The notes under the pieces are model-generated. The model searched no databases, was not told the origin of the DNA, and saw nothing but the letters and a program-made list of their open reading frames with translations. Position numbers and translations under genes: made by a program. A stretch of 64,000 nt of DNA from Chiua virens (taxonomy: Eukaryota; Basidiomycota; Agaricomycetes; Boletales; Boletaceae), in NCBI GenBank assembly GCA_019787685.1, contig JAHNUO010000015.1, forward strand, positions 62,001 to 126,000, read 5' to 3'. How positions within the stretch are numbered: the first letter of the stretch is position 1; each line of letters opens with the position of its first letter. This document shows positions 23,782-34,831 of the stretch, in pieces.

Positions 23782-25521
23782 GATGCGTGTCGTTTGCCAG
23801 TGGATGACACGGTTAATGGTGGCTGTGCAAAGAACACCTCGCGCAAAGTGGCAAGCCAACCTTGAATTCAAATCCGATAGGGAGTCGATCATACATTCGT
23901 CGAAAAAAGTCTCGGAGCGAATAAGACGTGATTCCAAAACGTATGTGACTCCTGCACGGGTAAGTTCCATCCGACCATCTTCGAATGTTGACTTCTGTGC
24001 ATCCACTTCAAGTTGACAGCACAGGTGAGACTGATTCTCAGCATGTCTCAGGTATATAGATTTGGACTCTCAGCGCAAGTCCAGTGAGCTGTGCTGACGT
24101 GGTGAAGCATTTAATGTCCGGATTCGTATGGTCATGTTATGTCCTATGAGGGCTCTTCCCTCGGGACCTAAGTTAGCATGCTTACACGGTGCAACAGTAC
24201 ATGAAACCTCCCAATGCTACTCCTCCAGTGTGACGGTAGTCCACGATCAGGCACTCGAAGGTACCATATGCCACCTCCTCCGTGGATTTGCCACAAGAAG
24301 ATCGAGTGCCAACTCCAAGATCTCTCCTGGTGTCACTTTATTCCCAGCCGAGAGTGCTCAATATGACTCAAAGGACTTGCAGAAGATGTATATTCAGCAG
24401 ACTTTCGCATGCACGCAAGACGCGTTCTTTACCCCTCCGTTTCGACCGCGTGAGCGCTTGCCAGCGCGAATTCCATCACGGGAGGACAAGTCATCAACAA
24501 AAATATGATGCGACCTCGGGATCACTTGCACCGGTGCTGTCAATGCCGTATGGCGTAGGTTTGTGACAATCTGCATTGCGTTTCACTTGATATGATGCTG
24601 CGTGCGGATGAAGAGCTGACCCGATATAAACGCATGCGGTTACCTTTCAATTGATGCCATCGTCGGGCTGATACCGCGCCTTTTATCGCGGTCCCCTCAT
24701 GTCGTAAGATGCGAGTGCGTAATAATGTGACCAATTACTGACGCAGCCACGCGGGTGCGGGCCGTCTTTGTGGCCCGGTCAAAGTACGAGTCAAAGCTGG
24801 GAAAAAAAACATATTTTTTCTTTCTCTTGATCAGTCTGATGGCACAGGGCTAGTGTGAGACATGGGTATGCCCTCGGACATCGAGGGTTGGGCCCCGACA
24901 GATAGACAGAGCAAGTTACTGTGCTGAGATACTTTGTCATTATGATTCTCGCTTGCGGAGAATGCTTCTAGCTGGATCACGTACAACGGTAGTCATAACA
25001 CGAGGAAGGAAAGTTCTCCAAACGATTCATCAAGGCAGGAAGACTCGTCTTAATCTATTACCACTTGCCGAATTGTTCAAGTCCTAATGAAATTCCCTTG
25101 CGGGCTTACAACGTTCCCCATCACTGATATCTTTTTAGGTACGGAACTCCGGTCTCTTGAACGACTTTCTCAGCCAGACCAGGATTCCAGTTTGACGCTC
25201 GTGGTGTTGACGGAGGATTCGACAGAACAACTCACCTACGATCGGATTGCAGTTGGTTTCTTTGCCTACTGTTGATCGCTATTTACCCACGCTCCACTCC
25301 CTCGTCATCCAAAGCCTCAACGATCTCACACTTGGCCTGTTCTGTGTTCAAGCCTTGTGTAGAGTATCGACGTCTTGTCTCTACTCCGTATTAACTTTCT
25401 TTCTCTGTCTCTATCTTTTCTTCCCCATCACTCCCCCAACTCCTGTCTCATATTTTCTACCTTGGAGCCCAGTGCTCCAAAATCCCTTTTCTACAAAATT
25501 CCTATCTAATTGCCCTTGATC
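23782..25521. other. Intergenic, no supported gene
   Basis: 1.7 kb between two head-to-head genes (UTP18 and the G alpha subunit), so both promoters lie here. Short ORFs only. The G alpha side ends in a strongly pyrimidine-rich leader. Confidence 0.5.
25371..25460 (+). promoter_or_regulatory. Pyrimidine-rich leader upstream of the G alpha gene
   Basis: A TCT/CTC-rich block about 60-150 bp before the start codon, typical of fungal promoters with CT-rich initiation regions. No TATA box is evident. Function inferred from composition alone. Confidence 0.35.
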
Positions 25522-27174
25522 ATGGGTATATGTTTTTCTTCAAATGCCGTCGCAGATATGTCCGACGAGGATAGGCGCAAGCATCGGGAGGCCGAGAAGG
25601 TGATGAAGGAGGTCAGTCCCCTTCCTCTCTTGCTTTCTTATGCCCCATCTCGTTCCTCTCTAGGCGAAGGTGAAGATGGCCAGTCAGGTCAAGGTGTGTG
25701 CTCAACACCTTGTGCCACCCACTCCTCTTGACTGTTTCGCAGGTTCTTCTCCTTGGCTCCGGAGATTCAGGGAAATCGACCATTCTCAAGGTACGTCTCT
25801 CCCACCACCGACTCTGCTCGCAATCTGAAGCTTGGTATCTATCCAGCAAATGCGGCTTATCCATCGTGTCCCGTTTTCCGCAGAAGAGATTGAGAATTAT
25901 CGGCAGCTCGTTTTCAACAATCTGACAACAGGCATGGCCTACGTGTTGGAGGCCATGGAAGAGATGGGCCTTGAAGTCGTAGAAGAAAACTTTCCACACA
26001 TCGACGTCGTCAGGAATGCTCGGGATACGCAGCCCTATCAGCCCTTTCCAAGAATGTATTATGAGCCTCTAAAACAACTATGGGAAGACAAGGCGATACA
26101 GAGAACATACGAGCGAGGGAACGAAGCTGCCTTGCCGGAAAAGTAAGCCCTGAAACAACATCACAACGTGTCTTGCCTATTCACTCTCGCCTATAGTTTG
26201 GCGTACTTTTTCCCAGATTTGGACCGTCTGTTTGCGGAGTCGTATCAACCAACGGAACAGGACATCGTCCTATGTCGAGCACGGACGATCGGCATCACAG
26301 AAACGACGTTCCAGCTCAAGGATCATGAAATGCTTATGGTCGACGTGGGTGGTCAGAAGAGCGAAAGAAGAAAGTGGATACATTGTTTCCAAGACGTTAC
26401 CAGTATATTATTTCTGGTCAGCCTCAGTGGCTATGACCAGTGCCTTGTAGAAGACCGGGATGCGGTAGGTGGTACGAGTTTTTGCTATCCTTTCGATGTT
26501 CACTAGGCCTACAGAACCAAATGCAAGACGCGATGACAATTTGGGATTCAATATGTCATTCCCAGTGGTTCAAGCAGACTTCGATAGCGAGTATTTCTGC
26601 TCATGTGGTCACGGCCATCCTGACGAGTCGGATTTAGATCTTATTCCTCAACAAGGATGATTTATTCCGCAAGAAGATTGTTCACTCTGATATTAAAAAC
26701 TTTTTCCCAGTCTGTGATTCCAATACATTGCAGTCAGCGTGACGCTGATTCAATGTTTTCAGGACTTTGAAGGTGAACCGGGCGATGCAAAAGCGGGCCG
26801 TGATTACTTCCGAAAACGTTTTTCCCGACTCGCACAGAAGGCAGGTCGTTCTAAGGAGCGAGAGATATACATACAGTACGTAAGAATGAGTGTTGGCTCA
26901 GTCTGTTCTGACGTCTGTCAGTGTAACAACGGCAACGGACACAGCGATGCTCAGGGTAGTGATGGCTGCTGTTGAAGGTGCGCACACTTGTCTGACTTGA
27001 TTTACGATCAGCTGTCTGATTTACTCGATAGAGTGAGTCCTAATCTTACTTTATCCCCCGTCTTCCAACCCCCGTTCTTCCAACCTTACGCTCATCTTTC
27101 CATCTTTCGCCGCCGATTATCCCCTTCATAGCATCGTTCTCCGATCCAATCTTGAAGTTGCCGCGCTGATCTAA
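25522..27174 (+). CDS. Heterotrimeric G-protein alpha subunit, divergent (apparent frameshift at last exon)
   Basis: Membrane-anchored signalling GTPase. Exons 25522-25611, 25664-25693, 25743-25790, 25847-26142, 26197-26464, 26515-26586, 26638-26709, 26763-26875, 26922-26977 and probably 27132-27174. The N-terminus MGICFSS has the Gly2/Cys4 set expected for myristoylation and palmitoylation. G boxes: P-loop GSGDSGKST (the usual form is GAGESGKST), switch I RARTIGITET with the Arg finger and Mg-binding Thr kept, DVGGQKSERRKWIHCF with the catalytic Gln, FLNKDDLF, and TTATDT in place of TCATDT. The 26587 intron has a GC donor. The end is uncertain: the frame IVLRSNLEVAALI then TAA at 27133-27174 looks like a G alpha C-terminal helix but is one base out of phase, and exon lengths sum to 2 mod 3. 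There is no pertussis-type Cys near the end. Confidence 0.88.
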
Positions 27175-28246
27175 TTTGTTTGTTTCTCCTGCGCATCACA
27201 TCAATGTACTCCAAACCCCACATCTGCATTTCCCTGCCTCTCACCGACACACGTCTTGCGTCCGTATTGTTATCACCACAAACTCTCCCTTTCCATTCCT
27301 TGTTATTTGATCTAATGGATATTGAACTTCACGCCATACCTTTCTCATGGTGACTCGTTTCTCTACATTGGCTTGTTACTGATCATCATCATCTGTTGCC
27401 GTATTTCTTTGGTATTCCGGTTCAACACGTAATTTCGGATTTCATTCTTACTACAATGGCATCCGGCGTTATTGCATCTTTCAATTCAAACTCGCTTGGA
27501 ATTGGAAACGTCCTCGAAATGGCACGCTGCTGAACGTTGAACAGTGCTATAGTCAGCAAAAATGTGAGTGAAATCTCCGATCTTGACGCTCAGGGGCGTG
27601 CTTCTGTCACATCGATTGAATTGCTTACGCTTCGTTTTTGCGATCCTTTCTCGACAGATTCGCGAGGTCATGCTCTGATTTGAGTTTTCCTAGGACCTTT
27701 CAGCGAGGCTCCTCGTCTCCATTAGGCTAAAGTTCCTGAGGTGCTGAATTGTTTCTCCATTTGATTTTCTTTCACATTTGAAAAGCGCTCGGGACCCGCC
27801 GATCTGCTTGGACACACGGTTGAAAGGATTCGCCATTAATGCATACACGCGAACTATATCATCCCTGGTTCCTAACTCTATGGGGTTTGAGGTACTTGTA
27901 ATCTTCAGCAACTTGTATGGGGCACTCGTGCATTTGTTCTTATACTTTCTGCTTTACTCTGCGAGTATGTTAGTTTGCACATACCCCTCATTGTAACCGT
28001 ACTGTATCGTGTGCATCCTACGGAGTTCACTGGATTTTGGTTCGACACTTTGAATCTGTTTGAATCAGGGGTTTGAATGTCAATCTTGTAGTGTGCTAGT
28101 GACTTTTGACCCTATCATTGTAGATCAACCCTTACAGGGATATGAAGCTTTGAGTTCTGCCACCACTGAATCAAACTCCGATGTCAGTCTGCTAAGTTTG
28201 TAAGGATCAATGTAGCAAGTGTTGTAGATAATTACCACACACGACC
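27175..28246. other. Intergenic, G alpha 3' region and CUL4 promoter
   Basis: 1.1 kb, T-rich, without a supported gene. A 73-codon minus-strand ORF (27690-27911) has no motif. Confidence 0.5.
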
Positions 28247-31233
28247 ATGACCGAAATACTGAGCAGACTACTGTCCGCCCCAACGACATCCAAAGCCTTC
28301 ACCGCCTATCGCCCGAGTGTCATCGAGCATGCAGTTGATCATCATGAGCGGTCGGGATCTCACCCACACAAGACCCCACGCTTGGATCGTGACTCTGACT
28401 CTGGCTCCGCATGCAGGTCCCGAGATATCACGGGTAAAGCTCCAGAGAGAAGTGGGCCCATCAGAATACAAGTTCAGATTCTGACGCGTGAGTCCGCCGT
28501 ACCTCGTTAGGTGCACGCCGATCACCTATCGCTCCCAGAAAAGGCCCCGCCCAAAGTAACCTCGGAACAGTTTCAAGCGCGCCTCAGACAATGCACGCGA
28601 TTCTTACTCACCAAAGGCGAGGACACGGTGATGTTGCCCGGGACGTTCGAGTTCATTTATACCACGTGTTGTACGTTGGTCCGCACCCCGGGCCAGGGAG
28701 AAAAGGTCTACGAGATGCTCGTCATGGAGTTCGACCAGTGCAACGCTCGCTTACTCCGTGAACTCAAGATGCCTATGGCGGACGGTGGCAGACCGATAGA
28801 TTGGCTGGGACAGTTTGTTCAGGCGTGCGAGTGGTTCGAGAGCAGGGTGGTACGTCGCATCAGTTGGTTCGAGATACACTCTTGCCGGGACTCACATCGC
28901 ACGTTCTGGCTGGTTCAGGAGCTTCTCCAGTCTTTGCTGGCCTACCTGGACCGCGGGTTTATCCTCAAGGATACGAAACGCCAGAGTATCCAGTGAGTAT
29001 GATTCCCTTGGTGTTTCTGAATGGCTGATGTGCCTAATTTTAGTGATCTCGCCTTTACATTCTTCAAGAGGACTGTATTAAACGAAGCACGGATAGTCGG
29101 CTGCATTCGTGAAAGCATTTCCCAATGGTTGGATTGGGAGAGGAATGGGAGGTCGGTTTCTCTGTTCTTCTCTTCCGCTCATTTGCCCATCACCCATCGA
29201 TTGTAGGAGTGTTGCTCGTGAACGCCAAGTGATTTGCGATCTTGTTTCGCATCTCCTCCTCCACGATATGTATACCGTCATCTTTGAACGGTTCATTCTG
29301 GAAAGCACACTCGAGTTCTATACTCGTGAGGCGAGCGACAAGATCGAGAAACTCAAACTCACCGCGGAGCAGTTTTTGGTTCACGTCACAGAACGGACGA
29401 CTAAGGAACGAGAAAGAGCCGAAGCAGTCTGTGGCATTGGGGAGACTGCCAAAGGTGTCGTGCAGGCTTGCAGACTGGGCTTGTTGGAGACGAGATTGGA
29501 CTGGCTTGCCAAAGGTGGGTCGGTTTTCGCTGTGATGGTGTCGGTATCTGACTTGCGAGGTAGCTGTTGGGCCCTTGATGGATGCGCGGGATACAGAGCA
29601 ACTTCGTGCGATATATGTCGGGTTCGAGGCTCTCGATAGTCTGGTTATACTTTGCAGAGAGTTCAAATCTGACATACAGGTACCGTGGACCTAGGCTTTT
29701 ATTCACTGATTGCACGCTCTGACAAGTTTCACTGGTCTAGACGCGCGTCGCAAACATCGTCAAAGACAAGGAACACGAAGAGGACATGGTTGAGCGCATC
29801 CTCGATTTCAAGACCTTTGCGGATCACACGCTTCGTACCTCCTTTGTCACCTCTTCGGGACCCAATTCTTCCTTCTCGTATGCACTCGCGGACGCCTTTA
29901 CCTCTGGCTTCAAAGCGCGTCGAAACAAGCCTGCTGAACTCATTGCCCGACACCTTGATAAACTCATGCGTCGCGGGCAGCGGGACATCTCCGACACGGA
30001 ATGGGAGGTTTTGCTGGAGAAGGTGTTGGCCTTAGTACAGATTCACCGACGATAAAGACGTGTTCCGAACCTTCTATACGCGGGCCCTCGCAAAGAGGCT
30101 GTTACTCGAAAAGAGTGCTTCCGACGACTTTGAAAAGGGCGTATTAAGGATATTGAAGGAGCGTGAGTCCCCTCATTCCCACCTCCCCTCACTGGCATGA
30201 TGACCTCTTTTCTTTTCAGGATATGATCCTGAATTCGGGCAGGGAGATCACATGTTCAACGATCTCGCTCTCTCTCGGGAAATATTGAGAGAGTTCCACA
30301 ACAGAATTCCAGAAACGAGCAGCGCTCAAAAGCTCTCTGTGATGGTTCTCCAGCGAAGTGTATGGCCATTCGCAGCGAGGAAGAAAGATGTCGATCTACA
30401 TCTCAATGTACAGCCTGATGCTCCCTCCATGTTGTTTTTGCATCCCTGACGACTTCTGTTTCCTAGATGCAAGGCGATCTTTTGTCGTATACTACCTTTT
30501 ACAAGGCGAAACATCAGGGACACAAACTCGAATGGGACCATGCCCTCGGTACGGCAACGATCAAAGCAAAGTTTTCCGCTGGAGCAAGGACTTGACCGTC
30601 AGCCTTTACCAAGCTGTGGTGTTGCTCCTGTTCAACGATGAGACTGAGATTGGGTACAATACCATCCTGGAAGCCACTCGAATGGGTGAGACGTGGACTC
30701 CTTGACGATGAACGACAACTGACGTCGAATGACACAAACCAGACGAAGGTGAACTCAAGCGCACCCTTCAGAGTCTGGCATGTGCGAACAAGAAAGTCCT
30801 CCGGAAACGACCTGTGGGGAAGGACGTCAAAGAAAACGATATGTTCTACTTCAATGCCGACTTTACGGATCTGAGGGCAAAGGTCCACATCAACTCTATC
30901 CAGGCAAAGGATACGGTGAGTGAATTATTACTGTTGTCCCTGCACTCCATCTACATTCCCATTCCTCGTCGTTGACAGCCCGAAGAATCGAAGCGCACGC
31001 AAACGCACATTGACTCCGACCGCAAGCACTACCTCGACGCGGCCATCGTTCGGATCATGAAAGCCAAAAAGGAGCTCACGTATGAAGCGCTCAAGAATCA
31101 GACGATCGACGCGGTCAAGAACCACTTTGTGCCCGAAGTGGGCGTGATCAAGGCACGAGTCTTTCAGTTAGTGGACCAAGAATATCTGAGTCGGGATGAG
31201 GAGGACATGAACAAGTTCATCTACGTTGCGTGA
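28247..31233 (+). CDS. CUL4: Cullin-4 type E3 ligase scaffold (two apparent frameshifts)
   Basis: Cullin that in CRL4 ligases links the DDB1 adaptor to the RING protein Rbx1. Exons 28247-28487, 28539-28849, 28919-28992, 29044-29151, 29207-29514, 29564-29679, 29741-30162, 30220-30407, 30467-30685, 30743-30915 and 30979-31233 sum to 2415 nt, about 804 aa. N-terminal cullin repeats are followed by the cullin homology part (KDVFRTFYTRALAKRLLLEK, VMVLQRSVWPF, YQAVVLLLFND) and the winged helix with the neddylation motif AAIVRIMKAKKELTYEAL and the end YVA. CUL4 is preferred over CUL1/CUL3 from LQSLACANKKVLRKRPVGKDV and the C-terminal text. Two frame breaks cancel out: an extra base near 30034 in LALYRFTDDKD and a missing T near 30591 in SAGARTLTVSLYQ. 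Both lie inside invariant text, so assembly error is likelier than decay. Confidence 0.9.
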
Positions 31234-34200
31234 AATATTACATAGAGGTAGTACTCGTGTGTGTGTACAGTATGCTGCGTGATCCGGATGTACGATCCTT
31301 CCTGACCGTGACACTGCGAGTCGTCTTACGAGGCAAGCAGGCAAGAACGATATTGCCTGCTTGCCTGGTCCTGTCGCTAGGCTAGCAACAGACACTTCAT
31401 TTCCTTCGATCATCGACCGAGTCCTTCGGTGCTGAAAGCACGTTTACGTCTTGCTTACTAGCACGCTTACATTGACGGAACGCCCGTAGTATGCCGCTCT
31501 TCCTCCACAGCTAGCATCATCTCCATGGCACATGTACATGGTCCGTTTGGGTTGCGTTTGGGTTGCGCTTGCGTCGAGCATATCAAGAGTCGATGTCCGG
31601 GGCCGACTCGGGGCGAACGGACGCCGAATATGGGCATGGGTCGAATCTCAATGTGATTTCCAGGCTGTGGCCCAACTTGAACATCATGACAGCACCCTGA
31701 CGCTTTCAAATCCGCATGGACATGGGTTGGTATCGCTTTTCCTCTTGCGCACTTAGTGAGTCGACGTCTTGACCATCGGGGCCGCGGACAGGACAAGGGA
31801 GAAGCCAGACTCCGAGTCGGACAGGCTATGCCACTCTAGTGCCAGTGGACAGGCGGCGAAGATTCATCGTTATCGATATCGAAGTGCAGCATTCCACCGT
31901 TGAATATCCGTCACCGCTTCCTCCCACTTCCTCTGGATTTAGTCGCTAGTTGTGGCGTAACACGTCCAGAAAACACCTCAAAAGCGTGTTTCCGTCACTA
32001 GCCACTTTCAAGAATCGGATAGAATGACATATCCCCAGTTTTCTCGGAGATTCATCCACGGCATGCACATCAGAATCGGATGGTGGCGACCCGACGCACC
32101 AACTTACTAGAAGCTGCCAATGTGGCCAACCGAGCGCGCTCACGCTCGAATAGATGACATTTCCGGATAGCCCCACATAGTGCATTTCCGAATTATCCGA
32201 ACTGCTCGGGGCAGACCAAGACAGCACACCCGGATCATGATGGCAGTGGCGACGCGTTCATACGAAACTCCGTCGATTCATCGATCGCGATGGCTGCCTT
32301 TCCATGCATGACAGGGATTCTCGACTGAATGCTGTGGTCGCGTCGGCAACGAATGGATGCCATCCGAGTGGGATCCGTCGATTTGTTTGGCCCCGGTGAC
32401 CTGCCACCGGTCGGCCGAGGCATTCCATATGCAAACCCCAGAATTGGCGACGATAGGAGAGTCCCTACAAGGGATCATTACTGACGCGTGCCAAGCGTCC
32501 ACATGTCTTGGACTTTTTTCCGGTTTTTGTCACTTACGATCGCTGCGAAACGAAATATGACCATAGGGGCTTGTGTCACCTAAGAGTCTAGACTGGGAAT
32601 ACCAGTGGGACCGAATAGGTCAAGCTTTCCAGTGGCGGACACGTCAACATGGACGGTCGGCATCCGCGGCGTTGATCCCAGGTGCAACAAAAGTTGAGCT
32701 TGGGAACTTGATGGTCGTGGTGAGGAAATTTGCCCCAGTTTCATCTGTGTATGTTTAGATGGTGTTTTTGCTTTTGAATCTCGTGGTGAACAGTTGTGTC
32801 TGCAGGGTACTATCGGCGTCTGTGACGGATGGCCCTAAGAACTAATCGCACAAGCACGCAAGCCTCAGTATCACCTTCACCTTGCTCGCCAGTAAGGTAA
32901 TGCGAACTTGGTTTCTCCATCGTCCCTACATCTAGTGGTACGAGTCGGAAGACCGAGTCTCGAGAGACACTGCGAGCAGCAAGGGGGTCCAATGATCCTT
33001 CATTCACCATGGCGTTCCAAGCTCAGTTCACGCTCGAGAAGCTGTACGATCTTGACGATCTATGGTTCTCATCACCGACGGCGCTTTACCACGGCACTTG
33101 ACTTGCATAAGAACTCGCGATCGGCTTGGCGGTTGATCGCTGCCAACGGGGCGCGCGTCTACATCACCGAATGATGACTCGACATCCTCCAAAGCCTCGC
33201 CCAACCCTGGAATCCAGGTAAGAATGATCCTATGCCAGTGGGGAGCCTACATCTTGCAACTTAAATGGGTTTCAAATACACAGTTTTTCTGCGCGCCGTT
33301 CTCAGGCTCCGGATGGATGCCACCAAGATAATATTTGACAGGTCGTGCAAAGGGGCGAGGATGGGAAGCTGGTCCTTGTGAACAAGTAAGGGTCCACAAG
33401 ATATACCTCGATGCTCTGCGATTGTTTACTACCAACGTTCAACGATGTGAAACAAAGCGCATTGTGTAAAGGATAAAGCGCAAAAATAGAAACAAAAAAA
33501 CAATACCGCTCACCGCGGTTTGCACTCGAGGCCAGCTGTATTTAATTCTCGAGCAATTCATGCTGGCTAAACGAACCCGACCTCCCTTGACAGTTCCTCG
33601 ACTGTTCCCTCTACCCTCGTTCTTTCCATCGTCCGCTTCACTATTTTCTTCTCCCTTATCTTGCCCATCGACCGTCTCGACGTTGTCCGCAGCCTCATTC
33701 TGCACTCCAGCGAAAAATACAATCGGCCCACTTGTTGAAGGTGGATAAACCAAACCCGGTGTCATTCCCTCCCCCGCATCTGCATTGAACGTCATGGACG
33801 TGCATCTCCCGTATGCTTATGCTGAACCGAGGGGTTAGAGTGTACGCGGGCACTTCTTTTATGATATAAAATAATATGAATTAACTGCCAACCAGAGCCT
33901 GGAAGCTTCTTCATGAAACCCAGTATGGTCAAGAATGCTACAACATTGCAAGTCACAGTTAGTTCCATCAACGACTTTGATGGATTGAGTTGAGACAATT
34001 ACCTAGAAGGGCGACAGGACTGGTAAGCCTGAGGTTTAGGCAGTTATTCTGCTCGGGCTGAGGAGGTTTATAAAAAAGATCAAACTGTGATCAGTGGCAT
34101 CACCGATGCAGGCTGCAAGATCATGCGCTATACTACTACACGGCAATGCATCAGCGTTTAGCCCCAATTGGATGTTTGAATCCCGCATCGTCCACTTGCT

Positions 34201-34831
34201 AGGTAGTCCCCCTGAGGCCTTCATGTCTGCATCGCGTGATGTTCTACCTATCGTCTTTCACATCCGTTGCAGTGTTTTCTGACTGAGGGAAGTGTCTGAG
34301 CGGTAACCTTTTTTAATCAAGCGCTGTGCATGCGGTCCAAGTCAGCCAGGGCCTGGCAGGAACGCGTGGCAAGTACGCCGAACAGTCGCAAAACGGTTTA
34401 GAATGCTCGATGATAACAGGGGAACAGGTTTGAAAAGGAAGCCATAAGTCCTGCGCGATTGGCAAAAGTAGCCCATTGGAAGGGCGGGCTACATTGATCA
34501 ATGACAAGGTAAGTACAATGAACGAACGACTTGGATCAACTATGTACTTAGATCTAGTAATCGCAAGTAACGAGTGGAAGGGGGTATCGTCCCAACGGCG
34601 AAATTGATATAAACAAGACGAAAACATCGCTCTCTCACAAGCAACCGTCCACCTTTTCGATGCCAGATTACTGACTGCTCCAGTGGTAACGTAGTGGAAT
34701 AATAAAAGAGAAAAAGGGTGCAAGAAGGTCCATTTAAACGCAAAGGTCAGGGCGAGTCGAGTCACGACCGACGAGCAACAAGTGTAGCGCACATTCGCGC
34801 GACACATCGCCGGGCATCAGCGTACCACCCA
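31234..34831. other. 3.6 kb gene-poor interval, possible gene fossils
   Basis: No complete gene could be built between the CUL4 and GH55 stop codons. Protein-like stretches on the minus strand near 32660-32755 (FLTTTIKFPSSTFVAPG) and 32278-32500 (NSGVCIWNASADRWQVTG) are interrupted by stops, and a 118-codon ORF at 33439-33795 has an acidic middle and a C-terminal hydrophobic segment. None was recognised. The interval also holds the hairpin at 31331-31366. Confidence 0.45.
31331..31366. repeat. Perfect 14-bp inverted repeat (hairpin) downstream of CUL4
   Basis: AGGCAAGCAGGCAA at 31331-31344, an 8-base loop, then the exact reverse complement TTGCCTGCTTGCCT at 31353-31366. It lies 98 bp after the CUL4 stop codon and so probably in its 3' UTR or at its 3' end. 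The stem could fold in RNA; it could also be a footprint of a small palindromic insertion. Confidence 0.85.

Noticed and set aside
25612..25742. Reading the G alpha start region as one long exon
   Set aside because: Joining MKE to AKVKMASQVK and then VLLLGSGDSGKST needs both introns; the unspliced frame hits a stop before the P-loop.
30023..30035. GT...AG 13-nt 'micro-intron' in CUL4
   Set aside because: Removing it would delete VLAL, which belongs to the conserved cullin text before YRFTDDKDVF; a one-base insertion explains the frame better, and 13 nt is far below known fungal intron sizes.
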